Part shown: positions 36,501 through 47,355 of the stretch, one piece after another | Numbering within the stretch: the first letter of the stretch is position 1 | Layout of the letters: every line of letters begins with the position of its first letter | Assembly: GCA_038503065.1 (NCBI GenBank) | Contig: JBCAMK010000003.1 | Coordinates: 558,001 to 622,000, forward strand | Origin: Paragyromitra xinjiangensis | Lineage: Eukaryota > Ascomycota > Pezizomycetes > Pezizales > Discinaceae | DNA: 64,000 nucleotides | Direction: 5' to 3' | The notes under the pieces: generated by a model | Told to the model about the DNA's origin: nothing | Seen by the model: the letters and a program-made list of their open reading frames with translations, nothing else | The model's database searches: none | Translations under genes and position numbers: made by a program

Positions 36501-37861
36501 AAGCGCAAGGCATGAAAGCTCACCACTTACAAGCACATCACTGCGCTATTTGTGGCCTCGTAGCTTCACCGCCCAGGACGATAATATCTCCACAATAAAG
36601 CCATAAGGGCTAGTGCGCGTGGGTAGGGCTCTCTGTTGCATGCATCCATTGTTTGGGCATCTGTACAAAAGTCTAGAGCCGACGAAGAGAGCACACGATA
36701 CATCGCTAGTATAGTATTGCACATCTTGCTGTTGCAGTGTCTAATCGTAGCCTTATTTATCCAAGCATACGTAATAGCCAATGCAAACTTATTGATCAAA
36801 AGTGTTCTTTAATTTATTTGCCTTTAATACTTGGGCGGTGGTTAAGAGCTTGGAATCTCATCCAAATCGTACTACGTACATAGTATCAATCGAACAACCG
36901 TTACAACGTGATCTCATCTTTTTGCTACTCTTCTGGCCATGGTAATAACTCCCGTGCCTGAAGTCGAACGAAGGGACGGACTTGCTCCGCGGCGTAACCA
37001 ATACCTGTTCCAAGTTTTTTAATCACCATCCAAGTATATTATGATGGAATTTCCTACTCGTCGTGTGGCATAGGATTAAAGCATCAATGGTATTAGTGAA
37101 TTATAATCATCCATGTAACGCCACAGGCCACAACGTTAGGCATCAAGTTGGGAGATAAAACCACCAAGGATCAGCCTGATAGAAACCAGAATTTTGAAAC
37201 ATGTTAGAGTGTTGTGGGAGTACATTGTGGGGCATCCATCAGTATTATGAAACCGTGATTACCATTTGCGTGGCCGTTTCTTTTAGATGTTGCCGAAACA
37301 TGTATTTATTCGGGAGGCTTTACTTAGGAAGCGGATACCGTAAGAGGTATTAACCAAAGCATCAACCAAAATAACTAGTAAAACCACCTACCCACCCTAC
37401 TACGTGCACGTGGATTGCGGGGACAACGAATCCTTCGGGTTTTTACGGTAGTCATAGAAGGCGACGAACAAGTGTGAGAGAGGGTGATAGAATACCAGAA
37501 TCACGACTTCCAACCCTCATTTATGACCACCAACAATTTCGGGTACTCTATACTACAGATAATACTAGTAACATGCTCCTATAAACTCCTAAACCCTTTG
37601 TTTTCCTCGATTCTCAAGTTACCTCTTATTACAATTTATCCAATAATCTTAAGTTTTCCCAAAATTACGATGTCCATCTTCCCCTTTTCCCTTTGTGCCC
37701 TAGATCTTCCTCCCCGCCACCTTCCCCCATCCCTACTCTCTTGCTCACATTTTTCCCTTCTTTTTCCTCCCCGTTTCGACTTTCGAAGCTTACTTCTCGC
37801 CTTTATAGAATCCTCGTAGATGTCTCCCACGCCCAAATTATTCCCTAAATACCCTTCCCAG
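33518..37861. other. Long intergenic region upstream of adenylate cyclase
   Basis: The 4.3 kb hold the promoter and leader of the adenylate cyclase gene and the downstream flank of the degraded gene at 37862-38802. The first 600 bp contain C/T-rich leader-like sequence on the minus strand. Open frames here, including one of 143 codons at 36167-36598, lack coding character. Six copies of TACATGTA cluster at 34750-35858. Confidence 0.5.
34750..35858. repeat. Cluster of TACATGTA palindromes
   Basis: Exact copies start at 34750, 35237, 35279, 35747, 35845 and 35851, the last two overlapping. Several continue as TACATGTAGT. Eight more copies lie elsewhere in the window, seven of them outside genes. 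The function is unknown. Confidence 0.8.
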
Positions 37862-38802
37862 TTACAATCCCTGCAAAATCTCCAACCTTTGTCCAGTCCC
37901 GACCCCCCCAGAATATGTAGCAACCCATCTCTGTACTCTTTGCTCGCTGTCACCAGAAACCCAAACGGCTTTAGATATCGTGGTCTGGCCCGCAGATAAT
38001 ACACTGGAACCTTGTGCAGCAGCTTTTGGGTTAATTTTAACAGCATTGATAAACGCATGATATATCGGACTATCGCGAATAGGTTCCGCCGCCGTGGGGA
38101 GCGTTCGCGGGAAGGGAACGTATTTGTAAAGTGCGTGGCCGAGAAGGCCGTCCAGGCCGGTATCAATTTCTCCGGCCCGGGGAACGTAGCCGAGTCTAGC
38201 AGTAATTTCCTTTCCGGTTATTTTTGGCCCGGATTGATCGATTTTCGCAATCACCTCAACAACGACCTCTCGTTCGATACAAAAGTTCTCGTCAAGGGTC
38301 AACATGATGTAGGGAGGTGTCTTGGTATGCCTCCTTCTTCCATCACTGGAATATCAGGTCTTTACGTTGCATAAGGTATCTTGGCTTACACTGGGGGATG
38401 TGGCTTTATTCCCAAAACTCCGGCTGAGCTTGCTATTGCTTCTATCTTAGACACAAAACCCCTCCATCATTGCGCCGAGTTTAGCGAGCATTGCGGCTGC
38501 TTTGACTCCAGAATAGTTGTCACCATCCAAGACATATTGATATGCCAAATCAAGCCCTTTGGCTACACCCGCAATGATGTTGATTTGGTTGCTGTAACTC
38601 TGGTGAAGGACAATTGATCTGGCTGGGAAGATGTGGCGGGAACGAATGCTAGAGCATGGGGCGTTTTGGCACTGCTACTCATCAGCTTCAGGAGGGTTTT
38701 ATTATTACTATCGATTGTCGTGAGGGGAAACGGACAACCACAGTCCCTTGGAGAAATCGAGGAAGAAAATTCTATTCCATGAGCTATATTCAGTGGCTCC
38801 AA
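37862..38802 (-). pseudogene. Degraded gene of unknown family
   Basis: On the minus strand, protein-like segments follow each other in changing frames. From 38802 one frame reads to about 38615 (KTPHALAFVPATSSQPDQ). A second begins near 38610 (SYSNQINIIAGVAKGLDLAY) and stops after GAMMEGF. A third continues SKIEAIASSAGVLGIKPHPP, and joins through a plausible intron (GTAAGC donor near 38384, TTCCAG acceptor near 38353) to TPPYIMLTLDENFCIEREVV, GYVPRAGEIDTGLDGLLGHA and beyond to 37862. Removing one G from the GGGG run near 38465-38468 would join the second and third frames. Near 38020 a competing frame (YLKPFGFLVTASKEYRDGLL) suggests another shift. I do not recognise the protein. It could be a pseudogene, a gene with assembly errors, or a gene with introns I misplaced. 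Confidence 0.4.
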
Positions 38803-40273
38803 GAGAATGAGGTAAGGTGATTATACCTACCCATACATGGATAAATCATTTTGCTTTCGCTGGGTCTATAGTGAGGGTTTTGGACTGAGCTCGAGTACGG
38901 GGGGAAAATGAGACCAAGTTCTGTCATAGAAGAGGGAGAAACGGAGAGTGAGATATTTATAGAATGAATTGAGGAGAGAAAGGAGGCAGATACCTAAAAA
39001 AAAAAAAGCACAGATGGCTACTGTTGCGTTTTGTTTTGTGGACAGATTCGGAGTTCTTAGGGAGTACACTACAGTACCAAAAAGGGGGTGAATTCGCTCT
39101 GGTAGTGCTGCTGCCTTTTATTCTAAATTTGGTATTTTGGATGATTCCGAGTTAATTAAGGCTATCTCTGAATACTGTACTCTAGAGGATACATGTATGG
39201 TAGCACTACTGTGCCAATACCACAGCAAATTCTGGCCATGAAATAGGCCAGGCCTAGGCTGGGTTTGTCGCTCTGCTGCCTAGGCCTTTGACCTATCACT
39301 CAGGGCACAGGATCAGCAGTCACACTAGCACACCGTTTACCACTTATATAAGATGAGCTCAAAGCTTACAAAATCAACATCACAAATGTGAGTGAACTAT
39401 CAGCCTATTTAGTATAGGTAAGTATAGCAAGATGAATAATACGCCCTGGAATAGGCTTGTTCCCATCCCTTGCTGCCTATGGCTGCTGCGTAGCATGGGC
39501 TGGGCACGAGACTAACCCTGGAATAGTACAGTATTTTAGTGAACTTAATAGATCTAGTATTGATACCGCATTTTAAAGAATGTCTATTTCTTAGAATCAA
39601 ACACCCTCTAGATTAAGGCATTTATCAAAACCCAGCAGCCCTACTACTTATTTCTAAAATCGGAAACACCCCCCCAGCTGTAATCCTACCTCCCCTTTTG
39701 GTACTGTAGTTTCCTCGGTCTGTTCGGGATAGATTCGACAAACCTTGACGCTTAAGATCCAAAGATGCATGATTTTATGAGATACTGTAGGAGTCGCAAC
39801 TTAGACATATTCTCGCCTTAGAACTGCTCCAGGGCGAGTGATAATCAGTGCGTGCCTGACTGTGTGGCGCATTGGTCTTGCACTGCCATGTGTTTTGTTT
39901 TGGATTTTGCTTGGCAAGACATCGCCACCTGAGCACATCGTTCGTGTTGTGTCATTTCCCCCGCCAACCCTGACAACCTCATCTTCACTCCAACGCCATC
40001 TTCTTCATCTTCATCACCATCAACATCACATCTTCTTCCACTCTTCAAGACAATATATAGATACTCTGCTACTGCCACTGCTGCTGCTGCCCTATCGCTA
40101 CCCTTCGTCCGTGTATCTTCTATTTCCTTACCACTACTTCATCCCCCACCACCAGCTACCTTTCTTTGGGTGCCACCGTGCCATCATTATCCTCCTGCAA
40201 AAAAAAGATTACTTACTGTCTACTATTTTTCTACCTATTCACTTCGAGAGCTTAGATTGGTTAGAATCTCGCT
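38803..40273. other. Intergenic region and HEH leader
   Basis: Apart from the MITE at 39072-39706, this holds the promoter and leader of the Heh/Src1 gene. About 39950-40250 is strongly C/T-rich on the coding strand with CATCTTCTTC-like runs and almost no ATG, which is typical of a fungal leader close to a transcription start. Confidence 0.45.
39072..39706. mobile_element. 635-bp MITE, CAGTRCCAAAAAGGGG family
   Basis: The ends read CAGTACCAAAAAGGGGG on the left and, on the opposite strand, CAGTACCAAAAGGGGAGG on the right, with TA on both sides (39070-39071 and 39707-39708). It has no coding capacity. The interior shows secondary inverted blocks such as AATACTGTACT near 39172 and its inverse near 39535. 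The interior does not match the 14413 element well, so the two share ends more than middles. Confidence 0.7.
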
Positions 40274-42686
40274 ATGGATGATCAAGAATACCTCCAACCC
40301 GGTTTTGATCCCACCACTCTCAAGGTTTCCGAACTTCGTGGTATTCTCACACAACATGGAATCGCCTATTCCCAATCCATTAAGAAAGCTCAACTTGTTG
40401 ATCTGTTTACACAACACGTTGCTCCTAAAGCTCGCCGTATCTTAAACGTCCGTTCTCGTGTTAAGGCCTCTGGCCTGGGAATCGTTGATAATGATCGTGA
40501 TAACACTCCACTTGTCGAGGTCACTCCCCGAAGACGGTCGTCGCGCCGCACTGCTCGCAAGGAAAATACGGAGGCTGGAGAAGAGGAGGAATATGGAGAT
40601 GAAAACGAACGAAGATCAGAGTCGGCTATTCCCCAAAGGCGATCGGCCTCGGTGAAAAGAGCTTCGGGGAAGCATACCAGGGTGCTCGAGACCGATAAAT
40701 CTGAGATCGAGGATCAAGAACCGCCAAAATCGATTCGGAGAACGCGGAAAAGCGTTTCACGGCAGTCTATCGTACCAAAAGCGGAGAGCCCAGGGTTTCC
40801 TCCACTTGATTTCAAGCCCCAAGATACTGGTGAAGAGGCGCCCGAGACGGTTTTCTCGTCACATAATTTTTTCCAAAGTGGGTCCTCGCCTGCCGCAAGG
40901 TCACCTGATAGAGCAGATCGCCGCAAGGTGAGAAATTCCACTCTGATTTGGAGACTCTGAGCTCATGGTGTATTGCAGATACTGCAGAGCATTCCCAGTG
41001 AGAAACGCCGTAAATCCGCGTCTTCCAGACGTAGAACAGACTTTTCCGCCTCTAAACGAGAAAGTGAACGCGACCCTACTCATACTCCGACTAGTACACA
41101 CACCGTACCGTCATCCAAAAAATTTGAGAATCCACTTTCAAGATTACAAAATGATAGGAATTCTAACGCTATCATCAAAAAGGAGGAGGGAGAGGACGAT
41201 TATTCCCTCGAGCCTGGTGAAGAGTTTACCCCAGAGGAGTCAGAAGAAGTTGCACGACAGACGGGAACCGTAAGAAGAAGACGGGGAGGGCAAAGTGCGA
41301 CAAGCACAAACATGCTTTGGGTTATTGTGGCCGCAATCCTGAGCGCTTATTTTATGTGGTGGAGGAAGGAGAAGATGGAAGTCGGTTATTGTGGCTACGG
41401 GAAGCTAGGTTTGTTTTTCTCCCCTGAAGCATCCGCATTAATACCTTCTGATGGATTGGCCCAAAGGCATGCAAATTATCGACCCCGACTGGACAAGCCT
41501 GATCCGCCCCCAATGCGAACCGTGCCCCCCCAATGCCATATGTAAACCTAACTATGAAGCCGAATGTAAAGACGACTTCGTTCTCATTCCCAACCCTCTC
41601 TCCTTTGGGGGCTTAATTCCCCTTCCACCAACATGTGAGCCTGATTCCGAGAAACTTCGACGGATCGCAATTTTATCAGATGAGGCAATCAGGGTGTTAC
41701 GGGAGCGAGCAGCAGATGTTGAGTGTGGTGAAGTTTCTTTGGGGAAAGACGAGGAGGCAGGGGTCTCGGAAGCCGATCTGAGGCAAGTGTTGTATGACCT
41801 GAAAGCCGTTAGTCCCGCGGAGTTGTTCCCAATGTGTTTTCTTTTGTGTGGTGTCCATCATGATCGTCCACAGATTATATTCAAGAGTATTACTAACTTA
41901 GTTATTCTGTGGTTATAGCCGAGCTTGTCGGACGCGCAGTTCAGCGAGTTATGGAGGAACGCTCTAGAGGATGTGTCTAATCGGGAAGAGGTTGTATACA
42001 ATAAAGATAGGTAAGATAGAGTATTCATCCTAATATTAGATATTCTCCCCTCAGCATACTTTTAGAGGAAGAGCGTTCTTATCTGACTTTAGGTTGCCCC
42101 GCGCGAAATCTACAGCCACGATGTCACCTACCTACGATCAACCTCTCTCGCTAGTATTCCGCTCGGCTGTGCGGTCCGCAAATCAATCACCGGATCCATG
42201 GCCAGATATCGAATCGAGCTTATTGGTAGGTCCTTCATTTACCATCTCTTCCAATTAATTATCTAACCTTTCTCTATAGGAATAATTCTCCTCGTCAGCA
42301 CACTTATTCATCTCCGCACCTCCATCGCCTCCAACCGCACCTACAAAACCACTGTGACCAAACTCGTCCACATCTCCCTCCAACACCTGGCACGACATGC
42401 CATGGAGGGTCCTACAGAGCCCTGGATCGGTACAGTCCAACTTAGGGACCAAGTCCTTCAGCACGAATTCAACCCTGAACGCCGTAGAAAGCTTTGGGAG
42501 GGTGTCCAGAAAATTGTTGAGATGAATAGTAATGTGAGGGCGGGCGAACGGGAGATCTCTGGGGAGATGATGAGGGCATGGGAGTGGATCGGGGGGAAGG
42601 TTAATCCGGCGGGGTTAGGAGATGTAGGGGATGTAGTGAAGGGAAGAGATGAAAGGTGGGTGGAGTATCCGAGGGCTATTGTTTAA
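40274..42686 (+). CDS. SRC1: Inner nuclear membrane protein, Heh/Src1 (Man1-like)
   Basis: Heh/Src1 proteins anchor chromatin and nuclear pores at the inner nuclear membrane. Exons: 40274-40927, 40979-41408, 41467-41807, 41919-about 41990 or 41993, 42093-42225 and 42280-42686, about 680 residues. Residues about 1-60 hold the HeH/SAP-like helix-extended-loop-helix (TTLKVSELRGILTQHGIAYS, then KKAQLVDLF). A basic, disordered linker with SRRT and KRRK clusters follows and may act as nuclear import signal. Two membrane helices (NMLWVIVAAILSAYFMWW and IELIGIILLVSTLIHL) flank the lumenal Man1-Src1 domain with its conserved RPQCEPCPPNAICKPNYEAE and PLPPTCEPDSEKLRRI. The C-terminal domain resembles the winged helix of Man1 (TEPWIGTVQLRDQVL). 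Intron 4 is uncertain: the consensus donor at 42011 breaks the frame, while weaker donors at 41991 or 41994 keep it. The small introns 3 and 4 were placed by homology of the flanking motifs. Confidence 0.9.
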
Positions 42687-43740
42687 TGGTGTTTTTGTTC
42701 TTTTTCTTGGCAGCGGGAGGTAGGGTTTTCTGTTAAGACGTCTATAGGCTTCTAGTTTCGTTTTTGAAGATAGTCTTTTGTACGATGAACATTGCAGATA
42801 CAGTTGTGGCTTGGTGCTAAAATAAATATTTGGTCCCTTCGTCGGCATATGACGACAATAAAAACCGTCCTGGTACTTGTACAGGATTTTACTATCATGC
42901 ATCTTCGAAGTAAGAGCCCAAGCTTGTCTCGAGAGGTTAGGAGTGTACAGGTATGGGCAAATGGTGATTGGGTGTTCTGTCGGGTGAGTCTAGGATGCGA
43001 AGAGTAATCATACGTATACTAGGTTCAGCACACTTGTCCCCTCTAGAGTAGGTGTCTATGGTTCAGCAGACCTAATGATAAGAACAAATCATTAGTCCTT
43101 GGGGATCTAGTGCCTTGGGAGTATTTTTTCCCTTCTGTGTAGGCTAGTTATAGGAAATTAACGCACGCATCTCCAGTTTCTCCAGAATCTTACCAGGTTA
43201 TCTAGCACCTCAAGTGCGACAGCTAATCTGGCGGTCATCCTTTGCAAGATATTATGTATTCTATGCAGACCTACCCCCTCCTCATGAAGGTGCCCTGTCC
43301 GCGTACGACTCAAAGTGCCTACATGTGCAAGCATAACTGAACATCCTGGCTTGTACAACCCCATGACGTGCGGTACAAGGGTTTGTGATTACCTACACGA
43401 GCAGCACGTTGCTGACTTCACGAATCAAGAAATCCTGTGTACAATACAGCACTTATACTTACAGCAAGGCATCTCCTCCCCATCTTCCTTCCCTTCCTCT
43501 CCCTCTTTCTTTTAACAACTCCCTCTGCTTTCGCTGTCGTTACATCTTGTTTTATCTTACAACAATCCTCCAGCATCTTACCCCTCGATGGTACACTCCC
43601 GCTAAAAAAAACCAATGCATTACGTAATGATATCTTTGTTCGTACGCTAACAATTATTTCAGGCTTCCCTTCTCCGCTCGATAATAGCTGGTAAACCATT
43701 CTACAAATAGCGCCTCTCCACCTCTTGATTTAGAAGTGAG
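42687..43740. other. Intergenic region upstream of the PTEN-like gene
   Basis: This holds the 3' end of the Heh/Src1 transcript and the promoter of the phosphatase gene. The missing first coding exon of the phosphatase must lie here, probably between 43500 and 43720, where the coding strand is C/T-rich. A fragment reading ASLLRSII at 43663-43686 resembles the start of fungal PTEN proteins but could not be joined in frame. Confidence 0.4.
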
Positions 43741-45200
43741 GACCTGACGCGAGAAATTTCACTAGGCCCTCGAGTCCAACATGAAGAAGCTGGTCTTGAC
43801 CTCTGCTATGTCTGCGAAGACCCAATCATAATAGCCATGTCCATGCCCACCAACGAGTTCCCCAAGAATACCTACCGAAACCCACTAGATCAGGTCTTAA
43901 AGTTCCTTGATACGAAGCATGGTAAAAACTGGCGGATATGGGAATTTAGAGCTGAAGGGACCGGTTACAAGGATGAAGAAGTCTACAATCGAATATTTCA
44001 TGCGCCGTTTCCGGATCATCATCCGCCACCATTTGCACTAATCCCAGCGACGGTTGCAAGTATGAGGAATCATCTAAAGGGTAATAAAGAGGCAGTCGTG
44101 GTGGTACACTGTAAAGGTAGGCTCTATGCCCATCCACTGGAGTTGTGAGATTTCGACACTAGTTTCTTGAACTGTGTAATGCTAACTAGTGCCCTTGAAA
44201 CGTCCCAGCGGGTAAAGGTCGAAGCGGAACAATGTCTTGCTCCTACCTCATCAGCGAAGAAAACTGGTCCGCCGCTGACGCCATGGCCCGCTTTACCGCC
44301 GCGCGAATGCGCCCCGCCTTTGGTGAAGGGGTAAGCATCCCCTCACAGAGGCGCTGGGTCAATTACGTTGAACGTTGGACTCGGGAGCTCAACAAAACCT
44401 ACATTGAACGCCGCGTCGAGATCAAAGAAGTGCACGTATGGGGTTTGCGGGAAAGTGTGAGGGTTGCCGTTCAAGGTTATGTGGACGAGGGTAAGGAAAT
44501 TAAAACATATCACACTTTCAAGAAGGAGGAACAAATCGAAATGGGGAAAGGAGATGATGATCCAGCGGTGGTGTTCAAGCCGAAACTACCGCTGGTATTG
44601 GCGACGAACGACGTCAATATTGATTTTGAGAAGAGGAACAAAGCGGCATATGGGTGGTCGATCGTGACGAGTATTGCGCACGTGTGGTTTAATGCGTTTT
44701 TTGAGGGCGACGAGAAAAGTGGAGTATTCGAGATTGAATGGGATGCGATGGACGGAATTAAAGGGACCTCAAGGAAAGGCTTGAAAGGGTTTGATAGATT
44801 GCAGGTGGTCTGGTCGATCAATGAGGGCCACGATCAACCGATTGAAGAGCCGGAGGTGGGGCAGAGCATACCGCAGCCGAGGAAAGCGGAAACGAAACCG
44901 ATTAATGAGCGGGAGCTGGGGCTAAAGAAGGCGGACTCGAATTCCACTGGGTCATCAGCCTCAGGAATCGGGCAGACTCTAACATCGCCAGATAGGATAG
45001 TGCAATCGCCAGTGCAGGATGAAGATACCTCAACCCATAGATCGCTTACGGTAATCGGCGGGTCAAAATCCGATAGTAGCAGCTCAAGCACGATTTGTAC
45101 AGAAACACTTCCTGTAGCTCACTCAGAAGAGCCTTATACAACAAAAGAACACAGGATCGGCTCAATTAAGAGGAAGAGACATCAAGTTGCGTCTAACTAA
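43741..45200 (+). CDS. TEP1: PTEN-like phosphatase (Tep1), N-terminal end unresolved
   Basis: PTEN-family enzymes remove the 3-phosphate of phosphoinositides. Two exons are clear, 43741-44116 and 44209-45200, about 455 residues. The intron lies inside the signature loop and its removal restores HCKAGKGRSGTMSCSYL, the CX5R motif with the two Lys residues that distinguish PTEN from protein phosphatases. Upstream are LTREISLGPRVQHEEAGLDL, TYRNPLDQVLKFLDTKHG and FPDHHPPPFALIP, all matching fungal PTEN proteins as I recall them. After the catalytic domain a C2-like region begins near EIKEVHVWGLRESVRVAVQG, and the last 100 residues are Ser-rich and probably disordered. The frame is open just upstream of 43741 only to a TGA at about 43723, so a short first exon with the start codon is missing. 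The first in-frame ATG, 43837, would delete part of the conserved N-terminus and is unlikely to be the real start. Confidence 0.88.
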
Positions 45201-45391
45201 GCTTCTTTGTTAATGAGCGATGTACACTTGGACGCGGCATTTTAGCAACCCGTTATGAAACTTGTTTGATACAAAACGTTGTGTGGAATCTTCAGAAGAT
45301 CCTGTCCATCTTCTGTTGCTATTCTTATGTTTCTTTCACTTTCTTGGAGTTTTGTGAATTAGAATATATTATTTCAAGTTAGAACCTATGA

Positions 45392-46201
45392 TCACAGGTC
45401 CATCCCCGGTTTTTGCTTGAATTTCCTGCCCGCCCGTTCAGCGGCCCGGTACATAAACTGTGACCCGTGGAGCTCAAACACCATGGGCCTAATCCCCACG
45501 GCCACGTCGCCCGTCGGTTCTGAAGCTCCATCCTTTGCATCGAGAATACTATCACCCCCGGAAGTCAACCTCTCTACCGGCAACGTAAACCGAAATACCG
45601 TGTGCTCTTTAGGTACCTCTATCTCACCAATTAGATTAAACCCCAAATCAGCAGAGTGAGGGACAAAACCTTTTATTTTGTTACCCTGTGTGATAAGATA
45701 AAACATGCTTTTGGTCTCCTTCACGCAAATACCCTTGATACCTACACGACTAGGACACCTACTCCTCACGACCTCGAACATCGCGCCATGATAGTCTGCA
45801 CTTGCCAGCCTCAACCCAATCTGCGCTTGGCCCATCCCCACTCCTCCTCCCCCACCCATCTCGGGGTTTATCTGGAGGACCTCTTGCATATACCCGACCC
45901 ACAACTCGTGCAAAGATTCATAGAGAGCGTACTTTTTAGTTTCCCGAGGTATCTCATGGACCCGTAGAGCTCGCTTCTCCCTTGCAGTTAGAGGTTTCGG
46001 TTTGCGATTGGGTCGCTTCTGGAATTGTTCCTTTTTCCTAAGCCGCTCCTGTCGCCGGATCTCACGAGCGGTTGTGGGGGTAGCATGGAGGAAGAGCGGC
46101 TTGTAGTGAAGCTTCTCAGAAAAGATGCTCAGGGCCCTGGGGGAAGAGAAAGCTTTTCCCAAGAGAGTTTGAGTTGGGGAATTCGCTGGGTTTTCAGCCA
46201 T
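45392..46201 (-). CDS. POP4: RNase P/MRP protein subunit Pop4 (Rpp29)
   Basis: Pop4 is a shared protein of nuclear RNase P (tRNA 5' maturation) and RNase MRP (rRNA processing). The single exon from the Met at 46201 encodes 269 residues. A longer frame begins at 46282, but the extra 27 residues (MACVCYNMYTRFRFHFLTPH and on) look like leader sequence, so I prefer 46201 (MAENPANSPTQT). The N-terminal half is basic (ERLRKKEQFQKRPNRKPKPL). The C-terminal Sm-like barrel of the UPF0086/Rpp29 family is clear: YESLHELWVGYMQEVL, LASADYHGAMFEVVRSRCPS, GIKGICVKETKSMFYLIT and KEHTVFRFTLP. The last residues LHGSQFMYRAAERAGRKFKQ are also typical. The gene is tail-to-tail with the PTEN-like gene, 191 bp between stop codons. 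Confidence 0.93.
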   Translation of the reverse strand: MAENPANSPTQTLLGKAFSSPRALSIFSEKLHYKPLFLHATPTTAREIRRQERLRKKEQFQKRPNRKPKPLTAREKRALRVHEIPRETKKYALYESLHELWVGYMQEVLQINPEMGGGGGVGMGQAQIGLRLASADYHGAMFEVVRSRCPSRVGIKGICVKETKSMFYLITQGNKIKGFVPHSADLGFNLIGEIEVPKEHTVFRFTLPVERLTSGGDSILDAKDGASEPTGDVAVGIRPMVFELHGSQFMYRAAERAGRKFKQKPGMDL

Positions 46202-46297
46202 CGTAAGCCAGAGAGATGAGGAGTGAGGAGTGAGGAAGTGAAAGCGAAATCGGGTATACATATTATAACAGACGCATGCCAAGACACGTTATAGGTA

Positions 46298-46754
46298 TAG
46301 TGCACGCAATCTTAAATGTCGACCACGACTTTGCGCCGATATTCCAACACTCACAACCAGCCAAGTAGGTCAAGAAAAGCTAGAGAGTCTGGAATCATAG
46401 TATTGAAGCTCTCTAGCTTTTTACAGAACACAAATATGAGTAGTTGTGGTGGAATAAAACCTCACTTTTGGCTGTGAAAAGTGTAAAGTGGAACGTTCTA
46501 AAAATTACACTGTCTGTGATAGGATATACGCAGGCTGAAGTTACTTCAACTTTGGTTTTACAAGGGAAATTGATATTTTTGGGGTCTTAGGAACACATTT
46601 TTGAAAGGAAATATCTTAGAAAGAATTGTTGTTGGAGAGATATGAAAGTTGACTAAAAAGAGGCTGTTTTTTGTGCGGCGCTTGGCATCCTTGGTAAGAC
46701 AGAGGCGTTCCACACTCAAATTTTATTGGTCGACATTTAAGACTGCGTGCACCA
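46298..46754. mobile_element. 457-bp MITE with 28-bp terminal inverted repeats
   Basis: The ends at 46298-46325 and 46727-46754 are inverted copies of 28 bp with two mismatches (outer sequence T[AG]GTGCACGC, inner sequence CTTAAATGTCGACCA). TA flanks both sides (46296-46297 and 46755-46756). The interior is non-coding and contains a perfect 13-bp hairpin arm pair, AAAAGCTAGAGAG at 46374-46386 and its inverse at 46409-46421. It lies directly upstream of POP4, within 100 bp of the chosen start codon, so it may contribute to that promoter. Confidence 0.75.
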
Positions 46755-47355
46755 TACTTAATTGAAGGCACGTGATACTTGTCATTATCCTGTTGATCGG
46801 CTTACCGATACCGAGTCTTCCTTTGTTTTTATCTGGGAGATGCATTATTGTCTCCAAAATCCCTAGATCGACGCCATCTTGCCCCCCGGGCCGACTTTAA
46901 ATAGTACATACCTAAAGTAAAGCCTCCCAAGATCATACATACTGCTAAGAATCTATTTATAAAAACCAAGAGAGAGTGTGGAATTGTCGAGCGAGATACG
47001 GTGATTAATGGAATCCCACAAGCCATATCACCATTCTAGCAAATCCTCCCGCAAAAATTGAGTGGCCCGTAATCGCTTCAATTGATTTTTTTTTCCTTTC
47101 TATCACCACCATATCTATGTATACGGTGCCGCGTTTACACAAAGATATCGCCTGAAGTAGACGCAGACCTCCCTTCCAAAATTCATAGGTATCTTATCTT
47201 ACATGAGGAATCCAATTGACCAGTTTTTTAAGGAGAGATATTGAATTTCATCGCAATGCCCATTGCAGCCAGCTCCACATCCAGGTATCTATTTATCCGT
47301 TAACCCTACTCAATAACCGATAAAGGAAAAGAAGAAAAAGGCAGGGGAAGGAATC
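46755..47355. other. Intergenic region between POP4 MITE and RPA135
   Basis: This 600-bp stretch includes the 3' end of the RPA135 transcript and part of the POP4 upstream region. A 65-codon minus-strand frame at 47026-46829 has a hydrophobic segment (LAVCMILGGFTLGMYYL) but no other support. I see no other feature. Confidence 0.4.

Noticed and set aside
36167..36598. 143-codon plus-strand frame
   Set aside because: Amino-acid composition and codon use look random, with no family features and no sensible neighbours.
46829..47026. 65-codon minus-strand frame with a hydrophobic segment
   Set aside because: A GTATGT donor follows the segment, but the possible second exon runs into the MITE end and gives no recognisable protein.
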